From the NCBI GenBank assembly GCA_021775615.1, contig JAJFHL010000382.1, positions 1-44,800 of the forward strand: a DNA stretch of 44,800 bases, written 5' to 3'. The translations under genes were made by a program, and so were the position numbers. Source of the DNA: Hyphomicrobiales bacterium. Lineage in GTDB: Bacteria > Pseudomonadota > Alphaproteobacteria > Rhizobiales > JAJFHB01. The notes beneath the pieces were generated by a model. It had not been told where the DNA came from, ran no database searches, and worked only from the letters and a program-made list of their open reading frames with translations. Shown in pieces: positions 28,354 through 38,158 of the stretch (its first letter is position 1; each line of letters starts with the position of its first letter).

Positions 28354-28421
28354 TTGTGTCCACAGTTATGTCAATCCGGCTGCATAATGATGCACAGGAT
28401 TGTTCGCCAAAGGAGCGTGTC

Positions 28422-29036
28422 ATGCCATCGAACCGCAGGGCTTTTGTCATCGGTGCGGCGGGTCTGGTGTTCGCCAGGCCGGCGGTGGCCGCTGCCATCC
28501 TGACGCCGCGGCAGACCGAGGGCCCGTTCTACCCGATGACCAAACCGGCCGATCAGGACGCCGACCTGACGCAGATCGCCGGACGGCCGGGCCGTGCCCA
28601 GGGCGAGGCGATCGAGCTTACAGGCCGGGTGTTCAAGGCCAGCGGCGCGCCCGTGGCGGACGGCTTGGTCGAGATCTGGCAGGCCAACGCGTTCGGGCGC
28701 TATGCCCATCCGGGCGATAAGGGCGGGACGGAGAGCGATCCGGACTTTCAGGGCTTCGGCAAGGTGCGCACCGGCGCGGACGGCGCCTACAGGTTCCGTA
28801 CCGTCAAACCTGCCGACTATCTTCTCGGTGGCGGCAGCCGGCGCGCGCCGCACATTCACTTGCTTGTGGCAGATGCAACCGGCCGCGAGCTGACCACACA
28901 GATGTATTTTCCCGGCGAACCGCTCAACGCGCATGACTGGCTCTATTCCCGGCTTGGCTCCGATGCGCTGCGTCAGGCGGCAACAGCAAAGGCATTCGGC
29001 GGCGCGCGGTACACATTTGATATTGTTGTGGCATGA
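28422..29036 (+). CDS. exported intradiol ring-cleavage dioxygenase
   Basis: A 204-residue protein of the protocatechuate 3,4-dioxygenase / catechol 1,2-dioxygenase superfamily. It opens with a twin-arginine-like signal (SNRRAFVIGAAG), so it is probably periplasmic, unlike the cytoplasmic PcaGH enzymes. The TEGPFYP signature (32-38) is followed by candidate non-haem iron ligands Y94, Y133, H144 and H146 (RAPHIH). Start ATG 28422 has AGGAG upstream. Such exported single-subunit members are often of unknown substrate; aromatic breakdown genes are not adjacent. Confidence 0.88.
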   Translation: MPSNRRAFVIGAAGLVFARPAVAAAILTPRQTEGPFYPMTKPADQDADLTQIAGRPGRAQGEAIELTGRVFKASGAPVADGLVEIWQANAFGRYAHPGDKGGTESDPDFQGFGKVRTGADGAYRFRTVKPADYLLGGGSRRAPHIHLLVADATGRELTTQMYFPGEPLNAHDWLYSRLGSDALRQAATAKAFGGARYTFDIVVA

Positions 29037-29526
29037 GCCGGCAAGATCGCCGGGAGGAAGACGCGGCAGGCGTGTGCAAACACTGGAGCGGTTACGTATG
29101 ATCGTCATCCGCTCTTGAACGTCCGTCACAGCACCAGGGCATCGTAGATTGCAATGTGAGTGTCGCGGTTCGCGACCGGATCCGTACGGCATTGCCTGCG
29201 TGTCTGAGCGTTATAGGGCCCGGCTTGTTCAGTTGCAATGCGCCAGTGACTGTTTTGAAAGACTGCGCTTTCTCATCGGTTTTTCCTATCGATTCGCTAC
29301 GTTCTGGTATATTTATTGTTCTATGCACGCTAATTTTGAGTTGTTTTCAGTAATTTTTGAAGAGAAATCTTATTTTTTCGTTGAAACTGCGTTGACGGTT
29401 CTGTGATGTATTTGAAGTAACATAATTTTAATAAAAATATTTGACCTTGCGGTTTCTGATGACTGGGGTCACGCTTGCCTTTGAGTGACTTCTCGTTGTG
29501 AATTCAGGCAACCAAGAGGTGAACTC
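29037..29526. other. 490-bp intergenic region with AT-rich island
   Basis: No gene seen. From about 29280 to 29455 the DNA is strikingly AT-rich for this genome (runs such as TTTTAATAAAAATATTT), directly ahead of the chemoreceptor gene. It may be a promoter/UP-element region or a site for an AT-preferring silencer such as MucR/Ros-type proteins. Confidence 0.6.
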
Positions 29527-31005
29527 ATGTGGCTTTTCGGACAGTCCAATTCAGCAAACATTCTTGACGCTCTGACGAAGTCCCAAGCGGTGATTGAATT
29601 TAACCCCGATGGCACGATCATTACGGCAAACGCCAATTTTCTTGGTGTGATGGGCTACGAGCTGAGTGAGATCGCAGGACAGCATCATTCGATGTTTGTC
29701 GATCCGGAGTTTGCCGGGTCGCAGGACTATGCGGAATTTTGGCAGAGCCTCGCACAGGGACAGTTTCAGCAATCGGAATTCAAGCGTCGTGGAAAGGGCG
29801 GCAAAGAAATCTGGATACAGGCGACGTATAATCCGATCCTGGGCCGAGGCGGAAAAGTCGTGAAAATTGTGAAAACCGCAACGGATATCACCGCACAGAG
29901 ACTGCAGAATGCGGATTTCGAAGGTCAGCTGGCTGCGATCGGGATGTCACAAGCCGTCATCGAGTTCGAACTTGACGGGACCATCATTCGCGCCAATGAC
30001 AATTTTCTTGCGGTGGTCGGTTACAAGCTCGGCGAAATCGTCGGTCAGCATCATTCGATGTTTGTCGAGCCCGGCGTCCGTGAAAGTGCGGAATATGAAG
30101 CTTTCTGGAATCGACTGCGACAGGGCGAATTTCAATCCGCCGAGTTCAAGCGCCTCGGCAAAGGCGGCAAGGAGATTTGGATTCAAGCGAGCTACAACCC
30201 GATCCGTGACATGAACGACATGCCTTTCAAGGTCGTGAAATACGCCTCGGATGTCACTCAGATGGTGTTGGAGCGTACGCGGCGTGAAGATGCGCAGCAC
30301 GAGATCAACACGCAGCTCGACCAGATCGGCGAAATCGTGCAAAGCGCGACTCAACAGGCATCGAATGCAACTGGGGCGGCCAATCAGACGTCCACGAACG
30401 TACAGACCGTTGCGTCCGCGGCGGAAGAGCTGTCATCGTCCATCGTCGAAATCAGCCGGCAGGTAAATCATGCCCTGGAGATCACCACGGACGCGGTGAA
30501 GGAATCCGATCATACAAACGAGATTATTGCCGGCCTGTCCAGTTCGGCGCAGTCGATCGGCGAAGTTGTCGAATTGATCTCGAGCATTGCTGAACAGACC
30601 AACCTGCTTGCCCTGAATGCGACGATCGAAGCTGCCCGTGCCGGCGAGTCCGGCAAGGGGTTTGCGGTGGTTGCCAGTGAGGTGAAGTCGCTGGCCAACC
30701 AGACCGCCAATGCGACCGAACTGATTTCCACTCAGATCGCAGACGTGCAGAACACCACAGTCAGTGCGGTCGAGGCAATCGGGACGATTTCAGCAACGGT
30801 CGGCAATATCAATGACATTTCGTCGTCGATCGCGAGCGCGGTGGAAGAGCAGACCGCCGTTACCCAGGAAATCACCGGTAACATGCAAACGGCGGCCGAC
30901 GGGGTTGAGCAGATCACCAAGAACATTGCCGACATTGCCGAAGCCACCTCACAGGTCGATGCGGCAACCCGAAGCGTCAAGGAAACATCCAGCCGGGTTG
31001 CCTAG
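29527..31005 (+). CDS. soluble methyl-accepting chemotaxis protein with two PAS domains
   Basis: A 492-residue chemoreceptor without membrane helices. PAS 1 (about 14-120) and PAS 2 (about 137-243) are closely similar, sharing [15 protein letters not shown] and [11 protein letters not shown], which indicates an internal duplication. No HAMP domain follows. The signalling tip is at about 355-415, with [24 protein letters not shown] as its core (quoted in part: [14 protein letters not shown]). It probably senses a cytoplasmic cue such as redox state. ATG 29527 has AGAGGTG upstream; the frame opens earlier at 29485. It stands alone after the AT-rich island. Confidence 0.92.
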   Translation: MWLFGQSNSANILDALTKSQAVIEFNPDGTIITANANFLGVMGYELSEIAGQHHSMFVDPEFAGSQDYAEFWQSLAQGQFQQSEFKRRGKGGKEIWIQATYNPILGRGGKVVKIVKTATDITAQRLQNADFEGQLAAIGMSQAVIEFELDGTIIRANDNFLAVVGYKLGEIVGQHHSMFVEPGVRESAEYEAFWNRLRQGEFQSAEFKRLGKGGKEIWIQASYNPIRDMNDMPFKVVKYASDVTQMVLERTRREDAQHEINTQLDQIGEIVQSATQQASNATGAANQTSTNVQTVASAAEELSSSIVEISRQVNHALEITTDAVKESDHTNEIIAGLSSSAQSIGEVVELISSIAEQTNLLALNATIEAARAGESGKGFAVVASEVKSLANQTANATELISTQIADVQNTTVSAVEAIGTISATVGNINDISSSIASAVEEQTAVTQEITGNMQTAADGVEQITKNIADIAEATSQVDAATRSVKETSSRVA

Positions 31006-31058
31006 AGGAGGATCAGGAAAGGGGCTACCGGTTTTCCGCCCGACCCTGCTCCAAGACA

Positions 31059-32285
31059 TCAGCAACCGCAGATATCTTCGGCCAGTTTCCTGGTTTCCGG
31101 ATCGTCCCCGGCGGGCTGAAGGTATTCACGCACGATTTCGCAATTCCTTTCGGCGTCGTCGACAAGGCCTGCATCGGTGTATCGGGATGCGGCCAGGAGG
31201 GCGCTGCGCACCAGCAGGCGGGTGGCATCGCGAACCGGCCAGTGTTTTTCGACGTAGGCTCGCAGTTCCGCGATGTGCGCCTCCACTTGCGTCCAGTCCT
31301 CCGCATTGGCGCAGGCGAGGACGGCGTTCGAGAGGGCCTGCGGCAGGAAGGTCCAGATATAGGCGTCGCCCGGAAAATCCCGCACAGCCTTGCGCAGTGT
31401 GGCAAGCCAGAAATCCATCCGGTCGCGCATGCCGGCCATTGCGTAGTCGGCGGTCGCGCCCAGCGCGGCGTCCGCGAGTACGAGATGCAGGTCCGCGTCC
31501 GACGGATGCGGGCGTGTCAGCGCCAATAGCGCGTGCAGCTGTTCTCCGGCCTTGTCGAGAAGGCCACCTTCGCCGCAGCCCGACGCGGCATGCCGCAGGG
31601 CGCTGGCATAGTTGAAACGTATCAGGTCGTGATCGGGAAAGGTCGCGGCGATTTCCCGGGCCACCTCGAGATGGCGTTGCGCATCTTCCAGGCGGTCTAC
31701 GGCGGCACACCGCTCGGTTGCGACCGACGCGCCCCAGGCAAGCATTTCGGCAATCTCTGGATCTTCGGGAAAATCATTCACCGCCTTGGCGATATCGCGC
31801 AGGTGCGCGTCCATTTCGTCGAAGCGCCCGGAGTTGGCGCAGACCACGGCCGCATAGCGCGAACTGCTTGCGAAGACCAAACGGATTTCACTTCTCCTGG
31901 GGAATTTCAGGACCGCTTCGCGCATCTCATTGAGCGAAACGATCTGGTGCCCGACGCGCGGCTCGAAGCCGTATTGAACTTCGGCCTCAAACGCTGCCCG
32001 GACGAGCCAAACGCGATAGACGTAGTTCCTGGGGAAGTCTTTTACCGCGTCTCTGATCTCGTCGATGCAGGCTTCCATTTCGCGATTGCGGCTCTTGCGG
32101 CCATACTCGACCGAGGCGCTGAAGGCATATTTGACCAGTGCGAGGCGCGCGGACGGGCTTTTGGCCGCAGCGGCGCTTTTCAGGCGGGCCTCGTGCAAGG
32201 CGGGCTCGATCTCTTCGAGCGTCATGTCTTCGAGGAACGCGAGGTCGTCGGTGGGGCCGGAGGTACTGGCTCCGCGATCGGGCAA
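31059..32285 (-). CDS. helical-repeat (TPR-like) hypothetical protein
   Basis: A soluble, almost entirely helical protein of about 408 residues built of imperfect repeats of roughly 40-50 residues, with recurring patterns such as AVKDFPRN, AVLKFPRR, AVNDFPED and AVRDFPGD. This looks like a divergent TPR solenoid. I do not recognise the family. TTG at 32285 is one base after the flavoprotein stop (TGAATTG), with AAGGA eight bases upstream, which suggests coupling; ATG 32225 is the alternative and would shorten it by 20 residues. It is the last gene of the MFS-flavoprotein group and converges on the chemoreceptor. Confidence 0.7.
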   Translation of the reverse strand: MPDRGASTSGPTDDLAFLEDMTLEEIEPALHEARLKSAAAAKSPSARLALVKYAFSASVEYGRKSRNREMEACIDEIRDAVKDFPRNYVYRVWLVRAAFEAEVQYGFEPRVGHQIVSLNEMREAVLKFPRRSEIRLVFASSSRYAAVVCANSGRFDEMDAHLRDIAKAVNDFPEDPEIAEMLAWGASVATERCAAVDRLEDAQRHLEVAREIAATFPDHDLIRFNYASALRHAASGCGEGGLLDKAGEQLHALLALTRPHPSDADLHLVLADAALGATADYAMAGMRDRMDFWLATLRKAVRDFPGDAYIWTFLPQALSNAVLACANAEDWTQVEAHIAELRAYVEKHWPVRDATRLLVRSALLAASRYTDAGLVDDAERNCEIVREYLQPAGDDPETRKLAEDICGC

Positions 32286-32286
32286 T

Positions 32287-34332
32287 TCAGAGTTCCTTAC
32301 ACAGGCGCAGCGCATCGTAGATTGCGGCGTGGATGTTGCGGCTGGCAACCGCGTCGCCGATGCGGAACAGCTGGAACGCGCCATCCGGATTGGTCGAGAT
32401 GGATTGCGGGTGGCCGGCGATCAATGCCCGGTAGTCGATCTCGCCGCGGTTGATCGAGGCTTCCTTGAGCTCGAAATAGATCTCGTCCAGCGGCACCGTG
32501 CCGTGCTCCACGACCACCTGATCGACCTTGCGCTCGTCATAGACGCCTTCGGTGTAGTCGCTCGAAATCGTGACATGAAGCTTGTTGCCGTCCCGGATGA
32601 CCGTGTGGACCCGCGAGTGACCGGTGATGCGCACGCCGAGCGACTGGAAGATCTTCATGTAGGGGGCGTGGTTGAGGCCGCCCATTTCAGGGGCGAAGAA
32701 CCGTTCCGGCGAAACAATCTCCACCGTCGAGCCCGCCTCGGCGATGAACTCGGTGGCCTGCATGCCCGGATGGGCGCCGTTGTCGTCATAGACGAGCACA
32801 TCTTCGGCCGGCTTGACGTCGCCGGACAGGATATCCCAGGACGAGGTCACCAGATCGTCGCCGGCCTCGATACAAGCTGTGTTGGGCAGGCCTCCGGTGG
32901 CAACCAGGACAATGTCGGGCTCGAGTGCGCGGATATCGGATGCCTCGGCATAGGTGTTGAAGTTCATGGTGACGCCGAGATCGGTGCAGCGTTCGGCACG
33001 CCAGTCGGCGATGCCGATCAGGTCGCGGCGGCGTTTCTGCCGGGCGCACAGCCTGATCTGGCCGCCGGGCTCATTGGCGGCTTCGAACAGGACGACCTCA
33101 TGGCCGCGCTCGGCGCAGACCCGGGCTGCCTCGAGTCCGGCCGGGCCGGCGCCCACGACAGCGACCTTCTTCGAAGGGCCGTCGCTCCTGGCGATCTCGT
33201 GCGGCATGGTGGCTTCGCGTCCCGTCGAGGGATTATGGACGCATAATGTGCCGTGCCCTTCATAGATCCGGTCGAGGCAGTAGGTGGCGCCGACGCAGGG
33301 GCGGATCTGCTCCTCCTGGCCGGCCATGATCTTCTTGACGATATGCGGATCGGCGATATGGGCGCGGGTCATGCCGACCATGTCGAGCTTGCCCTCGGCG
33401 ACCGCATGGCGCGCGGTGGCGACATCGGCGATCTTGGCGGCGTGGAACACCGGGAACTTTGTCTCGGCGCGCACTTCGCCGGCGAAGTCGAGATGCGGCG
33501 ACGACGCCATGCCGGCAACCGGGATGACCTTGGTGAGCGGGGCATCGTGGTCGACCCGGCCGCGGATGATGTTGAGAAAGTCAACCTTGCCGGTGGCGAC
33601 CATGCGCCGGGCGATCTCCATACCCTCTTCGCGCCCGATGCCTTTTTCCCAGTCTTCGTCGGCCACCATGCGCAGCCCCATGATGAAGTCGGGCCCGATG
33701 GCCTCGCGGCAGGCCTCGATGACACGCATGGAAAAGCGCAGGCGGTTGTCAAGGCTGCCGTTATAGTCGTCGGTTCGGAGGTTGGTCGCCGGCGACCAGA
33801 ACGAATCCATCAGATGGCCGTAACATTCGAACTCGAACCCATCGAGGCCGGCTTCCTTGATGCGCTCGGCGGCGGCGGCATAGTCCCTGACAATGCGCTC
33901 GATGTCCCAGTCCTCCATCTCCTTGGGGAAGGCGCGGTGGGCCGGTTCGCGGACCGGCGATGCCGAGAGAACGGGGAGCCAGTCGGAATGGTTCCAGTTG
34001 GTGCGCCGGCCGAGATGGGTGAGCTGGATCATCACCGCGCAGCCTTCGTCATGGCATTCGTCGGCAAGCCGGCTCAGCCAGGGAACGATCTCGTCCTTGT
34101 AGGCGAAAAGATTGCCGAAGGCCTGGGGCGAGTCTTCGGAGACCACGGCCGAACCGGCGGTCATGGTCATGGCGATGCCGCCCTTGGCCTTTTCCACGTG
34201 ATAGAGCCGGTACTGCTCCTTGGGCATGCCGTCATCGGAATAGTTCGGTTCATGCGATGTCGACATGAGCCGGTTCTTGAGGGTCAGGTGCTTGAGCTGG
34301 AACGGCTGGAGCAGGGGGTCTTGCGAGGCCAT
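32287..34332 (-). CDS. old-yellow-enzyme-type NADH:flavin oxidoreductase (TMADH / N-methylproline demethylase-like)
   Basis: A 681-residue multidomain flavoprotein: an FMN TIM-barrel (about 1-370) followed by FAD/NAD-binding domains with GAGPAGLEAA (394-403) and a second dinucleotide fold. The family includes trimethylamine dehydrogenase, 2,4-dienoyl-CoA reductase and betaine demethylases; the MTMTAGSAVVSED and TNWNHSDWLP segments resemble rhizobial N-methylproline (stachydrine) demethylases. Fe-S ligands are C346, C352 and C364, but the second Cys of the usual C-x2-C-x3-C-x11-C set is replaced by Ala. ATG 34332 has GGGGAA upstream. An MFS gene precedes it on the same strand and a TPR-like gene follows directly. 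Confidence 0.88.
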   Translation of the reverse strand: MASQDPLLQPFQLKHLTLKNRLMSTSHEPNYSDDGMPKEQYRLYHVEKAKGGIAMTMTAGSAVVSEDSPQAFGNLFAYKDEIVPWLSRLADECHDEGCAVMIQLTHLGRRTNWNHSDWLPVLSASPVREPAHRAFPKEMEDWDIERIVRDYAAAAERIKEAGLDGFEFECYGHLMDSFWSPATNLRTDDYNGSLDNRLRFSMRVIEACREAIGPDFIMGLRMVADEDWEKGIGREEGMEIARRMVATGKVDFLNIIRGRVDHDAPLTKVIPVAGMASSPHLDFAGEVRAETKFPVFHAAKIADVATARHAVAEGKLDMVGMTRAHIADPHIVKKIMAGQEEQIRPCVGATYCLDRIYEGHGTLCVHNPSTGREATMPHEIARSDGPSKKVAVVGAGPAGLEAARVCAERGHEVVLFEAANEPGGQIRLCARQKRRRDLIGIADWRAERCTDLGVTMNFNTYAEASDIRALEPDIVLVATGGLPNTACIEAGDDLVTSSWDILSGDVKPAEDVLVYDDNGAHPGMQATEFIAEAGSTVEIVSPERFFAPEMGGLNHAPYMKIFQSLGVRITGHSRVHTVIRDGNKLHVTISSDYTEGVYDERKVDQVVVEHGTVPLDEIYFELKEASINRGEIDYRALIAGHPQSISTNPDGAFQLFRIGDAVASRNIHAAIYDALRLCKEL

Positions 34333-34468
34333 TTTGGTTCCCCGTGGGTGCGTTTGCGGTGGTGCCGGGGCAGGGCCGACGGCGCGTTCAGCGCATACCA
34401 TGAAGGCTTTCGCGGGCGCGTCAATAGCAAGCGTGTTCGCGGCTCGGTTGACCTGATTGCCGGGTGAG

Positions 34469-35683
34469 CTATTCGGCCGGGGCCGCCAGGGGCGTCTTCT
34501 GTTTCCAGATCACCTCATGGCCGGGTTCCGGGTGGTTCGGGATCAGCACTGAAAGGCCCAGGGACACGGCAGCCATTGCGGTGCCCATCAGGAATACCAC
34601 TGACGGATTGACCAGCCAGACGAGGCCCAGTCCGAAGGGCAGGACCACGGCCACGATATGGCTGATGGTGAAGGCGACGCCTGCGGTGCCAGCCATGTCG
34701 GCGGGGTCGGCGATCTTCTGGAAGTAAGTCTTCATGGCGATGGCGAGCGCGAAAAACGCGTGGTCGACAATGTAGAGACCGGCCGCGATCCACGGGTTGT
34801 CGACGAAGGCGTACCAGGTGAAGACCAGCATCAGGCCGATATATTCGAACACCAGCGCCTTGCGCTCGCCGAAGCGGCCGATCAGGGCGCCGATCCTGGG
34901 CGCGAAGATCATGTTGAAGACGGCGTTGACCAGGAACAGCGCGGTAATGGCGGCGACCGAATAGCCGAATTTCTCGACCATCAGGAAACCGGCGAAGACG
35001 ACGAAGATCTGACGCCGGGCGCCGCTCATGAAGGTGAGGGCGTAATAGAGCCAGTAGCGCTTGCGCAGAATGATCTGTTTGCGCTGGGTGACGCTCTGTT
35101 TGAAGTGCGGGAAACTGACCGCCAGAAACGCGGTGATGGCGAGCGTGATCGCGCCGCCGAGGGCATAGACATAGATGTAGTCCAGCGCCAGCCACTTCCA
35201 CGTTATGAAAATCAGGCCATAGGCGGTGATGGTCGCCATTGAGCCGGCGGCGATGATCTTGCCGAGGGAACGCGGCGCGTCGGCCTTGGAAAACCATTGC
35301 AGCGCCAGGGACTGGTTCATGGTCTCGTAGTAGTGGAACCCGACCGACATCAGGACCGTTGTTCCGTAGAACGCATATTCCGTCGGGAACAGTCCGGTGA
35401 TCCCGGTGCCGATGCCGAGCAGGGCGAGTGCGACAAGCCCGAGGGTCTGTTCGCGCAGCAGCAGAAGGATGAACACCGCGGTGAAGGCGAGGAAACCGGG
35501 GATCTCGCGGACCGACTGCAGGATGCCGATTTCGTAGCCGGTGAAGTTGACCCGTTCGATGGCGAAATTGTTGACCAGCGCCATCCAGGTGGCAAAGGAA
35601 ATACCGTTCGCCACGGCCATCAGCGTCAGGAGGACGACGGGCCGCCGCCAGCCTTCAGCGGGATGTTCGATCGGTGCGCTCAT
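34469..35683 (-). CDS. MFS transporter next to the flavoprotein demethylase
   Basis: A 404-residue major facilitator with about 12 helices. The loop GRFGERKAL fits the conserved cytoplasmic MFS loop in the second half; the first half shows YEIGILQSVREIPGFLAF. ATG 35683 (MSAPIEHP) places the first helix at about residue 14; it lies 10 bp after the stop of the pentapeptide-repeat gene, with a weak ribosome site, suggesting read-through expression. It is followed by the old-yellow-enzyme-type gene after 136 bp, so carrying that enzyme's substrate (a betaine or similar) is the natural inference. Confidence 0.85.
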   Translation of the reverse strand: MSAPIEHPAEGWRRPVVLLTLMAVANGISFATWMALVNNFAIERVNFTGYEIGILQSVREIPGFLAFTAVFILLLLREQTLGLVALALLGIGTGITGLFPTEYAFYGTTVLMSVGFHYYETMNQSLALQWFSKADAPRSLGKIIAAGSMATITAYGLIFITWKWLALDYIYVYALGGAITLAITAFLAVSFPHFKQSVTQRKQIILRKRYWLYYALTFMSGARRQIFVVFAGFLMVEKFGYSVAAITALFLVNAVFNMIFAPRIGALIGRFGERKALVFEYIGLMLVFTWYAFVDNPWIAAGLYIVDHAFFALAIAMKTYFQKIADPADMAGTAGVAFTISHIVAVVLPFGLGLVWLVNPSVVFLMGTAMAAVSLGLSVLIPNHPEPGHEVIWKQKTPLAAPAE

Positions 35684-35693
35684 AGACGCCGGC

Positions 35694-38009
35694 CTATAGC
35701 ATGGCGCGCCTGTGCGTGCACGGAAACGCAGCCATGCGCTGGATGCAGGATGGCATGCGCGCCGAGGTGGTGGCACACCATATCCGTCTTCGAGTGCGAA
35801 ATGCGGTCTGGGCCGGTTTTGCCGCTTTGGCGCATTCCGGGGACTTTAAGGCTGCGTCGAAAGCGCTTTTCACGGCGACGCCGCGCTTGGCAAACTCCCG
35901 GAACTCCGTGGAAAGCTGGCGCTCGACACCCTGCAGCACCCATCCGGCGGTGTCTTGGCAGGCGAGTGTGGCCATAAGGCTGGCCAGCGCGCCGGGATCA
36001 GGAGCTGCCCGTCCGGCCGGGTGCCAGAATCTGGCGCCCGTCCAACTGCTCGGGGGCGCGTTCAATATGGCCGTGAGATGGTCGGACATCTGCTTGCGGA
36101 GCGAGTCATCCGGGTCGTGGCGTATGACTTGACGCAGTTCGGCCTTCCCTGCCTCGGTGGGTGGGGAGATGTCGCTCAGCTTCAGGTCGACAAGATCGAC
36201 AAAGGCGGTTTCCGCCGGAGGGATGGTTCCCCAGACCCGGGCCTGATCGAGAATGGCGCCCTGCAACTGAGCGCTCGCAAGATCGGCCCCGGTGAGGTCG
36301 GCTTCTGTCAGGTCGGCGACTTTCGCGTTTGTATTGAGCCAAATGGTGCCTTGTAGGTGCGTCCCGTTCAACGATGCACCGGTGAAATGCGCGTTGTTCA
36401 GGATAGCGCCCTGCATGAATGCGTGATCGAGAACCGCTCCCTGAAGCTGGGCTCCGGTGAGATTGGCCGATTTCAGGATCGTGGCACGCAGTGTTGCGCC
36501 TCGAAAGTCCACCCTGCTCAGGTCCGCGCCTTCGAGATTTGCGCTGTCAAGATTTGCACCCTGAGCACCCGCCGATTGCAGAGACGCGTCGCGGAGGATC
36601 GTAAAAAGCATTTTTGCGTTGAGAAGGCCGGCGCCATTCAACCGGGCCGCCTGAAGGTCGGTCCGGATCAGGTCGGCGCCATTGAGCCGGGCGTTTTCCA
36701 AATTCGCGCTCTTGAGATCGGCTTCGCGCAGTATTGACCCCTGAAGCTGGGAGTTGGCGAGATTGGCGCGGAAAAAATCGGTGCTTCTGAAGTCACCGAA
36801 GCGCAGGTCACGGTTGTTCAGCGCCAGAGAGTATGCGTCATCTTCAAGCCCCATCGTGTCGTCCACGAGGTTTGTGCCAGGCACGATCAGATTACGTTGA
36901 AAGGGAGATTTTGAAACAGCGGTATCCTGTCCGGGACCGTTGCCATCGAAGTGTTGGAAACCGGTCTCGAAAAGCCAGGCCGTTGGGGGAAAGATGGGCC
37001 GCCCATTGCGCTCGACCCGCCAGGACGGGAAAAGTTTGACCATCGCGTTTTCGGTCCACTCGCCCGGTATGGTGGCTACAAATACCGAGAACAGGACCGC
37101 CGTGAACGCGGCCACGATGCTGGGGAACAGAACGTATGGCTTGTAGATCTTGAGGGCCGTCCAAAACGATCCTTCGCCCCACTTGATGACCGGCCAGAGA
37201 TACCAGACCATGACAAGGTCAAGGACAAACCAGATCCGGTGAAACCACGTCAATCCGACCAGGCGGTAAATCTCGGCTTCGTCCTTGTCGGGATGCAGAT
37301 CGATCAGCAGGCTCAGGTCGTGGTATGGCAGGAAGCTGATCTGAAAGGCGAGAAATGTCGCCAGGGGGAGAATGATAATGCTGATCCAAATCATGAACCG
37401 GGTGACATGGGCAAGAAAGCCGGGCTTGCGGTAGGGGCCGACGAGAACCTGACAGAAAACATAGAATGTCAGTTGCGTGCGAACGCGGTGGACATATCGT
37501 TGTGAGATGTCGCCGGCCGCACGAAAGTCTTTCAGTTCCTGATCGAGCTCATGCAGTTTGCGGGCGGTCACCGCGTGCTGAACGAGCAGCCCGAGATGCA
37601 AAAGGATCAGCAGGACGGGCGCAAAGCCGTAGAAACTGAACAGCGGCAGCTTGATGTCGATGATCGGCAGCGCCACTTGTGAGTTGAGCAGCAGATCCTG
37701 ATGTGACGTCGATGCGATGGTGATCAACAGATAGGCGAGGATCGCGTTGAACCCGAGCCATGCATTGCGCGCCGCGGCACCTGCATCGTTCGCGGTGGCC
37801 AGCAGTGTTTCGATATCCGCCGTTGCATGGGAATCGCGTGGATCGTCCGCCCTCTGGTCTGCGGTTTCTTTGCCAGCTTTATCCAGAACCGCAGGCTCTG
37901 CCGTCGGCTCTTCGGCGGCGGGTTTTGCATTGCCGCGCGCTTGCGCCCTGACGCGTTCCTTGTCGGTTGGCGCCTGCTTCGGTTTTGCCGGTGTGGTCGA
38001 TTGAGCCAT
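35694..38009 (-). CDS. multi-TM pentapeptide-repeat protein
   Basis: A 771-residue protein. The first 75 residues are a disordered, charged cytoplasmic stretch. Four or more membrane helices follow between about 83 and 310 (for example VLLILLHLGLLVQHAV). From about 395 to 600 comes a pentapeptide solenoid of A(D/N)L-type units (GADLIRTDLQAARLNGA is one stretch), interrupted by variant repeats, and a Pro/Arg-rich C-terminus. Pentapeptide folds form square right-handed beta helices; the function of membrane-anchored members is not known. The protein lies upstream of the MFS gene on the same strand. Confidence 0.88.
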   Translation of the reverse strand: MAQSTTPAKPKQAPTDKERVRAQARGNAKPAAEEPTAEPAVLDKAGKETADQRADDPRDSHATADIETLLATANDAGAAARNAWLGFNAILAYLLITIASTSHQDLLLNSQVALPIIDIKLPLFSFYGFAPVLLILLHLGLLVQHAVTARKLHELDQELKDFRAAGDISQRYVHRVRTQLTFYVFCQVLVGPYRKPGFLAHVTRFMIWISIIILPLATFLAFQISFLPYHDLSLLIDLHPDKDEAEIYRLVGLTWFHRIWFVLDLVMVWYLWPVIKWGEGSFWTALKIYKPYVLFPSIVAAFTAVLFSVFVATIPGEWTENAMVKLFPSWRVERNGRPIFPPTAWLFETGFQHFDGNGPGQDTAVSKSPFQRNLIVPGTNLVDDTMGLEDDAYSLALNNRDLRFGDFRSTDFFRANLANSQLQGSILREADLKSANLENARLNGADLIRTDLQAARLNGAGLLNAKMLFTILRDASLQSAGAQGANLDSANLEGADLSRVDFRGATLRATILKSANLTGAQLQGAVLDHAFMQGAILNNAHFTGASLNGTHLQGTIWLNTNAKVADLTEADLTGADLASAQLQGAILDQARVWGTIPPAETAFVDLVDLKLSDISPPTEAGKAELRQVIRHDPDDSLRKQMSDHLTAILNAPPSSWTGARFWHPAGRAAPDPGALASLMATLACQDTAGWVLQGVERQLSTEFREFAKRGVAVKSAFDAALKSPECAKAAKPAQTAFRTRRRIWCATTSARMPSCIQRMAAFPCTHRRAML

Positions 38010-38158
38010 TGCCCCCGGCTGCTACTAAAACACCTACAAGTAAAAGCGTAACACGCATGTCATTCGTGTGCATCCAGATTCGCGTAGGCCATGGACGGCG
38101 GGGGTGATGCGGGCTAGGAATGCTGCGATTTTCACGCAACGAGGGAGCCGCAACGCTC

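Larger units (their letters stand above)
27675..28421. other. 747-bp intergenic region with structured minus-strand element
   Basis: No convincing coding frame is present between the MttB-like gene (minus) and the dioxygenase gene (plus). Its left-centre part (about 27840-28060) holds a cluster of hairpins ending in a strong minus-strand terminator (listed separately), and its right end has a perfect DnaA-box sequence at 28345. The stretch 28060-28340 shows nothing I can assign. Confidence 0.6.

Noticed and set aside
33253-34467. A 404-codon open frame on the plus strand opposite the flavoprotein gene
   Set aside because: The minus strand holds clear flavoprotein motifs throughout; the plus frame has none.
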